DNA of 36,097 nucleotides from Gammaproteobacteria bacterium (GCA_021773365.1 JAJFKF010000136.1:1-36097), one strand, 5' to 3'; positions 9,100-19,244 are shown, counted from the stretch's first letter. Numbers and translations: made by a program. The notes: generated by a model not told the origin, from the letters alone.

Positions 9100-10242
9100 C
9101 TACTTCCCGATCCATTGCCGCGGATCGAGGGGCTGGGCACCCTTGCGTATTTCGAAGTACAGCTCCGGGCGCTCGCGGCCACCGGAATCTCCGGCGCTGG
9201 CGATGACATCCCCGGGCTCCACCCAGTCCCCCACGGCCTTGAAGAGCTGCTCGTTGTGGCCGTAAAGACTGAGATAGCCACCGCTGTGCTCGATGATGGT
9301 CAACAGACCCATGCCCGGCAGCCAGTCGGCATAGATCACCCGGCCGAAGTACACGGCCCTGACCCGGGTGCCGCGCTCAGTGGCCAGCAACGCCCCGTTC
9401 CATTTCAGGCCCGCCGGCCGCGCAGCACCGAAATCGGCCACCACCCGGCCCGACACCGGCCAGCTCAGCCGGCCTTTTGCCTTCACGAAGGGCACCTCAC
9501 TGGTGACCGGGAAATCCGCGGTGACCCGCCGCAATTCCGCCAGCAGCTTCTCCAGCGTGCTTTCCTCCCGCTTCAGCCGCGCCAGCTGGGTCTGGCGGTT
9601 CCCGATCTGCTTTTCCAGATCGCGCACCACGCCGGCACGCTGCGAACGGGCGCGCTTGAGCGCTGCCAGCTTCTCCCCTGCACTGACTTCCAGCTGTTGC
9701 AGCGCTTCGTCGGCATCTGCCAGCTTGCGGTCGAGCGCCTCGAGCTGATCCAGCCGCGCCCGGATAGTCTCGATGCGATCCGCCCGGGCGCGACCGAAAT
9801 AGCCGTAATAGGCAAACATGCGCCCGAGCCGTGCGGGATCCTGCTGGTTGAACAGCAGCTTCAGCTGCTCCCGGCGCCCGGTGGCGGCAATCATGTGCGC
9901 CGCCCGCAGCTGGGCGGCCAGCGCCCGACGTTCCGCACCCAGCGCCTGTTGCACGCCGCTGCGCTCTTTCTGCAGTTCAGCCCGTTGCCGTTCGCCGGCG
10001 GCCCTGCGGCGACGCAGCTCCTTCAATTCGCGCTGGGCGCTGGCAACGGTGGTCTCGGCATCGCGAAGCCGCGCGGCCAGCGTATCGCGGCGATTGGTTT
10101 CCGCGCGCAGGGATTTCTGCACGCCGGATATCTGCTCACGCACCCGGTCGAGCTTGCGCGCGTTGCTGTCTCGCTCAGCCATGGCCGTGGTGGCGATGGT
10201 GGTCATGGCCAGCAGAACCACTGCCCTCACCACCGCTTTCAT
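9100..10242 (-). CDS. envC: EnvC-type murein hydrolase activator (M23/LytM domain, degenerate)
   Basis: A 380-residue secreted protein. The signal peptide starts MKAVVRAVVLLAMTT and ends TAMA. A long coiled coil (about residues 25-240, rich in Arg, Glu, Leu and Ala) precedes a C-terminal LytM/M23 domain (about 270-375). The domain keeps GRVIYADWLPGMG and YLSLYGHN, but the HLH metal motif is replaced by ELY in PELYFEIRKG. It is therefore very likely non-catalytic, as in E. coli EnvC, which activates the amidases AmiA and AmiB at the division septum. ATG 10242 is chosen because the signal peptide begins there; the frame is open to 10383. It is divergent from the rhodanese gene, as in many gammaproteobacteria, although the usual gpmI/gpmM neighbour is missing. 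Confidence 0.9.
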   Translation of the reverse strand: MKAVVRAVVLLAMTTIATTAMAERDSNARKLDRVREQISGVQKSLRAETNRRDTLAARLRDAETTVASAQRELKELRRRRAAGERQRAELQKERSGVQQALGAERRALAAQLRAAHMIAATGRREQLKLLFNQQDPARLGRMFAYYGYFGRARADRIETIRARLDQLEALDRKLADADEALQQLEVSAGEKLAALKRARSQRAGVVRDLEKQIGNRQTQLARLKREESTLEKLLAELRRVTADFPVTSEVPFVKAKGRLSWPVSGRVVADFGAARPAGLKWNGALLATERGTRVRAVYFGRVIYADWLPGMGLLTIIEHSGGYLSLYGHNEQLFKAVGDWVEPGDVIASAGDSGGRERPELYFEIRKGAQPLDPRQWIGK

Positions 10243-10265
10243 TGCACCGCTCACTGCTATACTCG
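10235..10265 (+). promoter_or_regulatory. Possible sigma-70 promoter of the rhodanese-grxC-secB operon
   Basis: TATACT at 10258-10263 is a good -10 hexamer about 45 bases before the rhodanese ATG. The -35 is weak: a TTTCAT-like element upstream gives a short spacer of about 15 bases. The site is in the divergent gap with envC. Seen by eye only. Confidence 0.35.
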
Positions 10266-10306
10266 CCCCTGTTTCCACTGCTGCCATCAGGCTCGATTCT
10301 GCCCTT

Positions 10307-10765
10307 ATGGACCGACTCATAGAATTCGCGGGCAACCACCCGTACCTGGTTTCCGCCGCCGCACTGATGGTCGTGATCGTCATCGTCTCCGAAATGCGGA
10401 CACGTGCTCAAGCCTTTGCCGCTGTCGGCACCCACGACGCCGTGCGGCTGATGAACAAAGGCGCCCTGGTCGTCGACGTTCGCGACGCAGCGCCGTATCA
10501 GGCCGGTCACATCGGCGAGGCGCGCAACATCGGATTGAAAGCGCTGGCCGGAGAGGCCGAATCACTGAAGAAGTATAAGGACAAACCGGTGATCATGTGC
10601 TGCGATACCGGCATGAACGGCGGCGCGGCCGCTCGCGAGCTGGGCCGGCTCGGTTTCAATCAGGTGGTCAACCTGCGCGGTGGCCTGGATGCATGGCGGC
10701 GCGAGAACCTGCCGCTGGTCCGGGGCGATGAGAAGTCCTCGCGCGGCAAGGCAGCCAAAGCATGA
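10307..10765 (+). CDS. yibN: Membrane-anchored rhodanese-like protein (YibN type)
   Basis: A 152-residue protein with one N-terminal membrane segment (about residues 12-30, YLVSAAALMVVIVIVSEM) and a rhodanese domain (about 40-130). VVDVRDAAPYQAGHI and NLRGGLDAWRRENLPL are typical rhodanese signatures. The active loop is CCDTGMNG, with two adjacent cysteines, the second aligning with the usual persulfide-forming position. Sulfurtransferase activity is possible, but the substrate is unknown. It is first in the conserved yibN-grxC-secB-gpsA order, and its stop overlaps the grxC start as ATGA. The C-terminus is lysine- and arginine-rich. Confidence 0.88.
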   Translation: MDRLIEFAGNHPYLVSAAALMVVIVIVSEMRTRAQAFAAVGTHDAVRLMNKGALVVDVRDAAPYQAGHIGEARNIGLKALAGEAESLKKYKDKPVIMCCDTGMNGGAAARELGRLGFNQVVNLRGGLDAWRRENLPLVRGDEKSSRGKAAKA

Positions 10766-11037
10766 ACACCGCGTCAGCGACACCCGAAGTGGTGGTATAC
10801 AGCACCGGTTTCTGCGGCTGGTGCGAGCGGGCCAAGGCGCTGCTGAAAAGCAGGAATATTCCATTTCGCGACGCGCGGGTCGATGAGGATCCGGCAGCAC
10901 GCGAGGAGATGATGGCCCGGAGCACGGAGCGCAGCGTGCCGCAGATCTTCATTGGTGAACGTCATGTCGGCGGCTTTGAAGCGCTCTACGCGCTGGATCG
11001 CTCCGGCGAGCTTGGAAAATTGTGGAAAACCCCATGA
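10762..11037 (+). CDS. grxC: Glutaredoxin 3 (GrxC), active site CGWC
   Basis: A 91-residue class I glutaredoxin, which reduces disulfides and glutathione mixed disulfides in the cytoplasm. The redox motif is Cys18-Gly-Trp-Cys21. The cis-proline segment SVPQIFIGERHVGG and the C-terminal EALYALDRSGEL complete the fold and glutathione site. CGWC differs from the usual CPYC of GrxC; both cysteines are kept, so it should be active, perhaps with a shifted redox potential. Its start overlaps the rhodanese stop and its stop overlaps the secB start (ATGA in both cases), so all three are translationally coupled. Confidence 0.93.
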   Translation: MNTASATPEVVVYSTGFCGWCERAKALLKSRNIPFRDARVDEDPAAREEMMARSTERSVPQIFIGERHVGGFEALYALDRSGELGKLWKTP

Positions 11038-11522
11038 GCGAAGAATTCAGCAATCAGCCCGAAAACGAGGGCGCGCACGCAGCGACCACCGGACCGCAGC
11101 TGCTGCTGCAGCAGATCTATCTCAAGGACTGCTCCTTCGAAGCGCCCGCCGGCCCGCTCATCACGCCGGGCGAATGGAAACCGGAATTCTCGCTGAACCT
11201 CAACACCGCCAGCCGTGAGGTGGGGCCGGAGACGCTGGAAGTCGTGCTCACCGTGCGCGTGGAAGCCAAGGTCGGCCCCAAGGTGGCCTACCTGGTCGAG
11301 CTGAAGCAGGCCGGTGTGTTCCAGATCCGCAACTGCGGCAAGGATCAGCTCAAGCAGGTGGTTGGCAGCGTTTGTCCGACCATCCTCTTCCCGTATGCAC
11401 GGGCCATCTGTTCGGACCTGGTGACGCAGGGCGGCTTCCCGCAATTCCTGCTGCCACCGGTGAACTTCGAATCACTGCTGGATCGCCATACGACGGAGGC
11501 GGATCACGCCACCGCCAACTGA
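11034..11522 (+). CDS. secB: Protein-export chaperone SecB
   Basis: A 162-residue SecB, a tetrameric cytoplasmic chaperone that keeps preproteins unfolded and passes them to SecA. Recognisable segments are QIYLKDCSFEAP, EVVLTVRVEAK, YLVELKQAGVFQI and the CPTILFPYARAICSDLVTQGGFPQFLLPPVNFE block, which holds the most conserved family residues. The N-terminus is a variable acidic tail. ATG 11034 forms an ATGA overlap with grxC and is preferred over an in-frame GTG at 11022. Length matches the family. Confidence 0.96.
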   Translation: MSEEFSNQPENEGAHAATTGPQLLLQQIYLKDCSFEAPAGPLITPGEWKPEFSLNLNTASREVGPETLEVVLTVRVEAKVGPKVAYLVELKQAGVFQIRNCGKDQLKQVVGSVCPTILFPYARAICSDLVTQGGFPQFLLPPVNFESLLDRHTTEADHATAN

Positions 11523-11537
11523 CCGCGGAGGTGCTTC

Positions 11538-11561
11538 ATGATCGGCACGGCCTGTCCATGA
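11538..11561 (+). CDS. Seven-codon upstream ORF coupled to gpsA
   Basis: A strong Shine-Dalgarno site (CGGAGG, about 11525-11531) precedes ATG 11538 at good spacing. That ATG is not in the gpsA frame: it opens the peptide MIGTACP and stops at TGA 11559-11561, which overlaps the gpsA ATG as ATGA. The gpsA ATG has no comparable site of its own at normal distance, so ribosomes ending the mini-ORF could re-initiate on gpsA. The peptide may have no function apart from this coupling. Inferred from layout only. Confidence 0.4.
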   Translation: MIGTACP

Positions 11562-12559
11562 GCACATCGATCACCGTACTTGGCGCCGGCTCCTGGGGTA
11601 CGGCGCTGGCCATTCAGCTTGCACGGAGCGGACATCCTGCGCGTCTGTGGGGCCGCAACAGCACGCACCTGGCCGAATTGCAGCGCGAACGGCGCAATCG
11701 CCGCTATCTCCCGGATGCCGCATTTCCTGACGCCCTGGAACTGGTGCCGCAGCTCGATGCCGCCCTGCAGGGCGCGCAGGACATTCTGGTCGCCGTGCCC
11801 AGCCATGCCTTTCGCGGCATCCTGCAGCAGGTGCAACCGCTGCTGAAACCCGGCATGCGCGTGGCATGGGCCACCAAGGGATTTGAGATCGGCAGCGGCA
11901 AACTGCCCCACCAGGTGGCGCACGAAGTCCTCGGAGAACAGTGGCCGACCGCCGTACTGTCCGGGCCGACATTCGCGCGCGAGGTCGGCGCAGGCCTGCC
12001 CACGGCGATGACCGTGGCCTGCGCGGACGGAACCTTCGCCGCGGAGCTGGCCAGCCGGCTGACCGGCGGCGGCTTTCGCGCCTATACCTCCGCCGACATC
12101 GTCGGCGTGGAAGTCGGCGGGGCAGTGAAGAACGTGCTGGCCATCGGCGCCGGAATCGCCGATGGCCTCGGATACGGCGCCAACACGCGCATCGCGCTGA
12201 TTACGCGCGGCCTGGCCGAGATGACGCGGCTGGGCGAGGCGCTGGGCGCGCAACGCGAAACATTCATGGGACTGGCCGGTCTCGGTGATCTGGTGCTGAC
12301 CTGCACCGACAATCAATCGCGCAATCGTCGTTTCGGACTGGCGATCGCCGCGGGCCGTTCCACCGATGCGGCCCAGGTCGAAGTGCAGCAGGTCGTGGAG
12401 GGCTATCATGCCGCGCGTGCCGTACACGAAGTGGCTACGCGACTGAATATCGACATGCCCATCTGCCAGGCTATCTACCGGGTGCTGTACGAAGGCCTGT
12501 CGATCACCGAAGCGGTGCAGGGATTGATGGCGCGCGCAACCGGACCCGAAATACAATGA
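11558..12559 (+). CDS. gpsA: Glycerol-3-phosphate dehydrogenase [NAD(P)+]
   Basis: A 333-residue GpsA, which reduces dihydroxyacetone phosphate to sn-glycerol-3-phosphate for phospholipid synthesis. The N-terminal Rossmann loop is VLGAGSWGTALA, with WGR for the cofactor. The substrate domain has AWATKGFE, SGPTFAREV, the catalytic lysine in GAVKNVLAIGAGIADGLGYGANTRIALITRG and the final GLGDLVLTCT and RNRRFG motifs. ATG 11558 starts directly at the Rossmann strand; an in-frame GTG at 11531 would sit on top of the ribosome site and is less likely. The gene follows secB as in E. coli and Pseudomonas. Confidence 0.96.
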   Translation: MSTSITVLGAGSWGTALAIQLARSGHPARLWGRNSTHLAELQRERRNRRYLPDAAFPDALELVPQLDAALQGAQDILVAVPSHAFRGILQQVQPLLKPGMRVAWATKGFEIGSGKLPHQVAHEVLGEQWPTAVLSGPTFAREVGAGLPTAMTVACADGTFAAELASRLTGGGFRAYTSADIVGVEVGGAVKNVLAIGAGIADGLGYGANTRIALITRGLAEMTRLGEALGAQRETFMGLAGLGDLVLTCTDNQSRNRRFGLAIAAGRSTDAAQVEVQQVVEGYHAARAVHEVATRLNIDMPICQAIYRVLYEGLSITEAVQGLMARATGPEIQ

Positions 12560-12566
12560 GCCTTCG

Positions 12567-13526
12567 ATGAGTCCCACCCTCGCTGTCGACTTCTGCGGTC
12601 TGAACTTCCCCTCGCCCATCGTGCTGCTGTCCGGCTGCGTGGGGTTCGGGGAGGAGTACACGCGGGTGAAGGGATTTTCCAACCGCGACGTGGGCGCGGT
12701 GGTGCTCAAGGGCACCACGCTGCAGCCGCGTCTGGGCAACCCGCCACATCGGCTGTGCGAGACGCCCATGGGAATGCTCAACGCCATAGGCCTGCAGAAT
12801 CCCGGCGCTGACCATGTGGTGAAGACCATCCTCCAGCAACTGGATTTTTCGGAGACACGCTTCATTGCCAATGTCTCCGGTTCCACGCTGGAAGAGTACG
12901 CGGAGGTCACACGCCGCTTCGATGATTCCCCCATCGACGCCATCGAAATCAACATTTCCTGCCCCAACGTCAAGGAAGGCGGCGTGGCCTTCGGCAACTA
13001 TCCGGACATGTCCGCGCGCGTGGTCGAAGCCTGCAGGGCGGTTACAAAGAAGCCGCTCATTACCAAACTCTCGCCAAATCAGACGGACATCCGCGAGAAC
13101 GCCCGCCGCTGCATCGAGGCGGGCAGCGACGCATTGAGCGTGATCAACACCATGATGGGCATGGCGATCGATGCGAAATCGCGCCGCCCGGTAATCGGCA
13201 ATATCCAGGGCGGTTTGTCAGGTCCGGCCATCAAACCGATCGCACTGCTGAAGGTTCACCAGGTCTACGAGGTCGCCGGACCACACGGCATCCCCATCAT
13301 CGGCCAGGGCGGCATCACCACGGCGACGGACGCGCTGGAGTTCATCATTGCCGGCGCCAGCGCCGTGGGCGTGGGCACCGCGCTGTTCTACGATCCGCTG
13401 GTGTGCGGAAAGATCAATGCAGGAATCGTGGCCTACCTGGAAGAACACAGGCTGACGAACATCAGCGAACTGGTGGGCACACTGCGCACTGGCAAGAGCC
13501 AGCAGGACTCACCCCTGGCGGGCTGA
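12567..13526 (+). CDS. pyrD: Dihydroorotate dehydrogenase, class 1B-type catalytic subunit
   Basis: A 319-residue FMN enzyme that oxidises dihydroorotate to orotate in pyrimidine synthesis. The catalytic base is a cysteine: NISCPNVKEGG at Cys132, with the KEGG tail typical of class 1 and especially 1B enzymes. The membrane-associated class 2 PyrD usual in gammaproteobacteria has a serine instead and an extra N-terminal helix, which is absent here. QGGITTATDALEFIIAGASAVGVGTA is the C-terminal FMN phosphate loop. Class 1B enzymes normally work with the PyrK iron-sulfur/FAD subunit; no pyrK is in this window. It starts seven bases after gpsA ends and may be co-transcribed with it. Confidence 0.9.
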   Translation: MSPTLAVDFCGLNFPSPIVLLSGCVGFGEEYTRVKGFSNRDVGAVVLKGTTLQPRLGNPPHRLCETPMGMLNAIGLQNPGADHVVKTILQQLDFSETRFIANVSGSTLEEYAEVTRRFDDSPIDAIEINISCPNVKEGGVAFGNYPDMSARVVEACRAVTKKPLITKLSPNQTDIRENARRCIEAGSDALSVINTMMGMAIDAKSRRPVIGNIQGGLSGPAIKPIALLKVHQVYEVAGPHGIPIIGQGGITTATDALEFIIAGASAVGVGTALFYDPLVCGKINAGIVAYLEEHRLTNISELVGTLRTGKSQQDSPLAG

Positions 13527-13565
13527 GCGGGAATCCGCGGGCTGCGGAGGTTCGGGAAACGCCGG

Positions 13566-14651
13566 TCAGTCATCCGCCGCAGACACGTCCGTCTGCACGG
13601 CGCCGGCCAGAAACAGCTTCTGCGTCGGGTACGCAAACTCCACGCCCAGCTTCTCGAACTCCTCATGAATCTGGAAGTTGATCGCCTGATGCACATCCAT
13701 GTACATGTTGTAGTCCGGCCCCAGCACGTAGTAGACCGTCTCGAAGTTCAGCGCGAAATCTCCATAGGCATTGAAGTGCGCACGGTCGAAGCGGGTGTTT
13801 TTCTGCGCCGTCACCGCGGCCTTGAGGATGTCCGGGATGCGGCGCAATTTCTCGCGCGGCGTCTCGTAGGTAACGCCGATGGAAAACACCACGCGCCGCT
13901 CGTACATGCGCCCGAAATTGCGCACCCGCGAACCGAGCAGATCGGCGTTGGAAAATATGATCTGCTCGCCGCTGAGACTGCGCACCCGCGTGCTCTTGAT
14001 GCCGATTCTCTCCACCGTGCCCAGCTCCGAGCCGACGCTGAGGAAATCACCAACGGCGAAAGGCTTGTCGAGCGCGATCGACAGCGATGCCAGCAGATCC
14101 CCCAGCACCGTCTGCACGGCCAGCGCGATGGCGATGCCGCCGATACCGAGACCGGCGATCAGCGCGGTGACATCCACGCCCAGGTTGTCGAGCGCCAATA
14201 GCAGAATCAGCGCCCATACAATCGTGCGGCCGACAAACTCGGCAATATTCAGCGAACCGGTCAGTCCCTTGCCAGCCGACTCGGTGCGACGGCGATCAAT
14301 GAAGTAACCGACCGCGGAAGCGCCCCAGATGCCGGCCTGGAACCAGCTCAATACCAGGATGATGCTGTCGGCGGCGTTCTCGAAGCGCAGTGGCAGCGTG
14401 ATGAAACGCAGACCGATCCAGACAGCCAGCGCCCACAGGAACAGGCGCGTGGTACGCGTGACCAGGAGCATGGCCAGCTCAAGCCCCACCGGATGTTTGT
14501 TGCCGGCGCCACGCTTGCGCAGAGCGCCGATGTAGCGCTTGACGATGGGCAGAACGGTAAAAGTGATGAGGAAGACCAGCAGCCCCAGCGACCAGTCGAG
14601 CAGACGGTTGCCCAGGTATTCGATTTGCAGAAATTGCAGCAGGTCTTGCAT
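13566..14651 (-). CDS. Mechanosensitive ion channel, MscS family
   Basis: A 361-residue inner-membrane protein with four or so predicted membrane helices in the first half. The pore-lining MscS helix GLGIGGIAIALAVQTVLGDLLASLSI is followed by the beta domain DKPFAVGDFLSVGSELGTVERIGIKSTRVRS and a cytoplasmic C-terminal domain ending near residue 350. The Gly/Ala-rich pore helix and the VGDFL/GTVE motifs are diagnostic. It should release solutes on hypo-osmotic shock. ATG 14651 is used; GTG 14660 in the same frame is equally possible, as neither has a good ribosome site. It is convergent with pyrD and downstream of ntrC on the same strand. Confidence 0.92.
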   Translation of the reverse strand: MQDLLQFLQIEYLGNRLLDWSLGLLVFLITFTVLPIVKRYIGALRKRGAGNKHPVGLELAMLLVTRTTRLFLWALAVWIGLRFITLPLRFENAADSIILVLSWFQAGIWGASAVGYFIDRRRTESAGKGLTGSLNIAEFVGRTIVWALILLLALDNLGVDVTALIAGLGIGGIAIALAVQTVLGDLLASLSIALDKPFAVGDFLSVGSELGTVERIGIKSTRVRSLSGEQIIFSNADLLGSRVRNFGRMYERRVVFSIGVTYETPREKLRRIPDILKAAVTAQKNTRFDRAHFNAYGDFALNFETVYYVLGPDYNMYMDVHQAINFQIHEEFEKLGVEFAYPTQKLFLAGAVQTDVSAADD

Positions 14652-14709
14652 GGAGTTCACAGTGGCAGCGGCCAGCGGAGCGTGAATTATAGCGCCCCGG
14701 ACAACGAAC

Positions 14710-16130
<1,421 letters not shown>

Positions 16131-16134
<4 letters not shown>

Positions 16135-17186
16135 ACGTCGGCAACCGGAGAGGGTGAGGGAAGCAACACGGTGAATATTGTCCGCCCGCGCGCACTTTCG
16201 AATTCGATCAGCCCGTCATGGCGGGTAACCAGCTCCTGCGCCACGGCCAGACCCAGGCCGGAACCGCCTTCGCGGCCGGTCACCAGGGGATAAAACAAAG
16301 TATCGCGCAGATTGGCCGGCACACCCGGGCCGTCGTCCTCGATCTGCACGCTGCACACCAGACGATGTCGCACCACGCCGATATTGTGGCCGTGCAGGGC
16401 GCGGGTGCGCAGCACGATGCGTCCGCTGGTTTGTTGCTGCACCAGTGCCTGCAGCGCATTGCGGCCGATATTCAGCATGGCCTGTACGATCATGTTCCGG
16501 TCGAGCGCCACTTCGGGCAGGCTGGGGTCGTAGTCGCGCTCCAGCGTGATTCCCGCGGGCGCTTCGCTGCGTAACAAATGAAGAATGTGTTCGCACAGTT
16601 CGTGCAGGTTCACGGCCGACTTCGCTGGCATGCGCGCCGGGCCCAGCATGGAATCGACCAGCGCCGCCAGGCGGTCTGCCTCATTGATGATGACCTGGGT
16701 GTATTCGCACAAGGCACTGTCCCCGAGCTGGCGGGCGAGCAATTGGGCCGCGCCACGCAGACCGCCCAGCGGATTCTTGATTTCATGTGCCAGCTGCCGG
16801 GCCATCAGGCGGCTGCCGCCGAGCTGAGCCAGCAGCGCGGCATCGCGGCTGATGCGCTGGCGCCAGGTGGCGTCGGCGATCTCCACCAGCAGGCGCGGAT
16901 GGCCGCCGTCTCGATCCAGTACCGTGATGAATACGTCCACCGCACGCGCTTCAGTACCGGTGAACTGCAAATCCACTTCGCGCAGCGCGCGCGTACCGGA
17001 GTCCTTGAGTGCGCGCAGCAACGCCTGCTGCAGTTCGACAGAGGACTTCAGAACTTCCGGTATGGACCGCCGCCCGGAAGCGCCAAGCAGATCCTGCGCG
17101 GCGGCATTGATCTGCAGAATGCGGAATTTCTCATCCAGCACCAGCACGGCGGTGCTGAGCCCGTCGAGAATCTCCCGGGAATCCAC
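16131..17186 (-). CDS. ntrB: Nitrogen regulation histidine kinase NtrB (GlnL)
   Basis: A 351-residue soluble kinase. An N-terminal PAS domain (about residues 5-110, AVLVLDEKFRILQINAAAQDLLG) is followed by the dimerisation/H-box RQLAHEIKNPLGGLRGAAQLL with phospho-acceptor His134. The ATPase domain has NIGRNALQAL, EDDGPGVP and GREGGSGLGLAV. It phosphorylates NtrC under nitrogen limitation and is controlled by PII in relatives. There is no membrane segment, as expected. GTG 17186 is the likely start: it follows the stop of the DUF4124 gene by nine bases and gives family length. The frame is open upstream to 17354, but that part overlaps the neighbouring gene and has unlike composition. Confidence 0.95.
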
Positions 17187-17194
17187 CGTTGTGC

Positions 17195-17758
17195 TTACTT
17201 GCCGCCAGCGCTTGGCGGAGGCGTGCGGTTCACGCGCGAGCCCGGGTTGAGCAGATTGGTCTGATGCATGTGGAAAGTCACCGCCTGGCTGCGGGTGATG
17301 GGCTTGCCCTGGCCATCGGCCACGATGGCCGTAACGGTATGTGCGCCGCGCCATACCTCGGTCAGCTCGAAACTTTCGCCAGTCTCTGGCAATCCGTCCA
17401 CGCGCCTGCCGTCGAGGTAGATCCAGATGGAATGGCCGGGGCGCAACTCCGGCTCCAGGCGTACCCGCACCGGCACGGTGTTGCTGGTATTCCTGAAGGT
17501 CTCATCCTTGTACGGTCGCCACAGATCAATCTTGGTGTAGCTGGAATCGACCGGGTCGGGTGGAGAATCCGGCTGCGGCGGCCGGGTCTCTGAGCTCGGC
17601 GGGGTGTAGCCCTGCACCTTGCCGGTGTCCACCAGCACGGCGCCGGGCACCGGCCGGTCGGAATAGTGCACCACACCATCCTTGTCCACCCACTTGTAGG
17701 TGGCCGCTGATACGGTGCCAGCGAGCAGCAGACTGAACATAAGGAGCCGGGTACGCAT
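17195..17758 (-). CDS. DUF4124 domain-containing secreted protein
   Basis: A 187-residue protein of unknown function. A signal peptide (MRTRLLMFSLLLAGTVSA) is followed directly by a DUF4124 segment, YKWVDKDGVVHYSDRPVPG, the usual YxWxDxxGxxHYSD pattern. A proline-rich linker (about 50-70) follows, then a beta-rich C-terminal part (about 85-165, with LRPGHSIWIYLDGRRVDG) that looks like an Ig-like fold. Proteins of this kind are often found between glnA and ntrB in gammaproteobacteria, but their role in nitrogen control is not established. Its stop is nine bases before the ntrB start, so it should be in the same transcript. Confidence 0.85.
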   Translation of the reverse strand: MRTRLLMFSLLLAGTVSAATYKWVDKDGVVHYSDRPVPGAVLVDTGKVQGYTPPSSETRPPQPDSPPDPVDSSYTKIDLWRPYKDETFRNTSNTVPVRVRLEPELRPGHSIWIYLDGRRVDGLPETGESFELTEVWRGAHTVTAIVADGQGKPITRSQAVTFHMHQTNLLNPGSRVNRTPPPSAGGK

Positions 17759-17795
17759 GGGCCAAGCATAGCGCTATCGCAGCGGTGGTGACAGA

Positions 17796-17819
17796 CCCGC
17801 CCCCGCGAACGGGGGCGGG
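17796..17819 (-). terminator. Strong GC hairpin after glnA
   Basis: CCCGCCCCC (17796-17804) and GGGGGCGGG (17811-17819) form a perfect nine-base-pair stem, extended by a G-C pair around a four-base loop. It lies 15 bases after the glnA stop on the minus strand. There is little T-run behind it, so it may be a partial terminator or an mRNA-end stabiliser that lowers read-through into the DUF4124-ntrBC genes. Confidence 0.6.
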
Positions 17820-17834
17820 CTTCGGAAAAGGCCG

Positions 17835-19244
17835 TTACAGGCTGTAGTACAGCTCCATTTCCACCGGGTGGGTGGTCATGCGCAACCGCGTCACTTCCTG
17901 CATCTTCAGCTGGATGTAGGCATCAATGACGTCGTCGGTGAATACTCCGCCAGCCTTGAGGAAACCCCGGTCCTTGTCGAGCGATTCCAGTGCCTGATCC
18001 AGCGAGTAGCACACCTCGGGAATCTTCTTGGCCTCCTCCGGGGGCAGGTCGTAGAGGTCCTTGTCAGCGGCATCGCCGGGATGAATCTTGTTCTGGATGC
18101 CATCCAGTCCGGCCATCAGCAGGGCGGTGAAGCCCAGGTACGGGTTGGCGGTAGAGTCGGGGAAGCGGACCTCGATGCGCCGGCCCTTGGGGTTGACCAC
18201 CCAGGGTATGCGGATGGAGGCGGAACGGTTGCGCGCCGAGTAGGCCAGCATCACCGGCGCCTCGAAGTGCGGCACCAGTCGTTTGTAGCTGTTGGTACTG
18301 GCGTTGGTGAAGGCATTGATCGCACGCGCATGTTTGATGATGCCGCCGATGTAGTACAGCGCCATTTCTGACAAACCGCCGTACTTGTCGCCAGCGAACA
18401 GGGGTTTGCCGCCCTTGCTCAGGGACATGTGCACGTGCATGCCGCTGCCGTTGTCGCCAACAACCGGCTTGGGCATGAAGGTCAGCGTCTTGCCGTAACC
18501 GGCGGCGACATTCTGCAGGCCGTACTTCAGGATCTGCACCTCGTCGGCCTTGCGGGTGAGCGTCCTGGCCGAGACATTGATCTCGCCCTGGCCGGCTGTC
18601 GCCACCTCGTGGTGATGCACTTCCGTCAGCAATCCGAGCTCCTCGAGCGCCATACACATGGCCGAGCGAATGTCCTGCTGCGAGTCGACCGGCGGCACCG
18701 GGAAGTAGCCGCCCTTCACGCCCGGCCGGTGGCCAAGATTGCCGCCGTCGTAGGTGCGGCCGGAGCTCCAGGCCGCCTCGGTGGATTCAATTTCATAGAA
18801 ACAGCCGCTCATTCCCGAGCCCATGCGCACACTGTCGAAGATGAAAAACTCATTCTCCGGCCCGAACAGCGCCGAATCGGCGATTCCGGTGGACTTCAGA
18901 TAGGCCTCGGCACGCTTGGCCAGCGAGCGCGGGCAGCGGTCATAGCCCTGCATGGTGGTCGGTTCGACCACATCGCAGCGAAGCAGAATCGTGTTTTCCT
19001 CAAAGAAAGGATCGAGCACGGCGCTGGCCGGATCAGGCATCAGGATCATGTCCGACTCGTTGATGCCCTTCCAGCCGGCGATGGAGGAGCCGTCGAACAT
19101 CTTGCCGTCGGTGAAGAACTCCTCGTCGACGACACGCGTGGGCACGGTGACATGCTGCTCCTTGCCGCGCGTGTCGGTGAAGCGCAGATCGACGAATTTG
19201 ACTTCCTTTTCCTTCATCAGCTTGAGAACGTCGGCAGGGCTCAT
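17835..19244 (-). CDS. glnA: Glutamine synthetase type I
   Basis: A 469-residue GS, which makes glutamine from glutamate, ammonia and ATP. Family signatures are [17 protein letters not shown], the metal-binding [26 protein letters not shown] and [20 protein letters not shown]. The adenylylation tyrosine is present at Tyr398 in DLYDLPPEE, so control by GlnE adenylylation is expected. Length matches the dodecameric beta-type enzyme. A sigma-54 element lies 46-61 bases upstream of the ATG, and ntrB and ntrC follow on the same strand after the DUF4124 gene, a complete nitrogen control locus. Confidence 0.97.
   Translation of the reverse strand: MSPADVLKLMKEKEVKFVDLRFTDTRGKEQHVTVPTRVVDEEFFTDGKMFDGSSIAGWKGINESDMILMPDPASAVLDPFFEENTILLRCDVVEPTTMQGYDRCPRSLAKRAEAYLKSTGIADSALFGPENEFFIFDSVRMGSGMSGCFYEIESTEAAWSSGRTYDGGNLGHRPGVKGGYFPVPPVDSQQDIRSAMCMALEELGLLTEVHHHEVATAGQGEINVSARTLTRKADEVQILKYGLQNVAAGYGKTLTFMPKPVVGDNGSGMHVHMSLSKGGKPLFAGDKYGGLSEMALYYIGGIIKHARAINAFTNASTNSYKRLVPHFEAPVMLAYSARNRSASIRIPWVVNPKGRRIEVRFPDSTANPYLGFTALLMAGLDGIQNKIHPGDAADKDLYDLPPEEAKKIPEVCYSLDQALESLDKDRGFLKAGGVFTDDVIDAYIQLKMQEVTRLRMTTHPVEMELYYSL

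Noticed and set aside
18427-18440. ATGTGCACGTGCAT palindrome resembling parS
   Set aside because: It lacks the TGTT/AACA arms and encodes the conserved MHVHM of glutamine synthetase.
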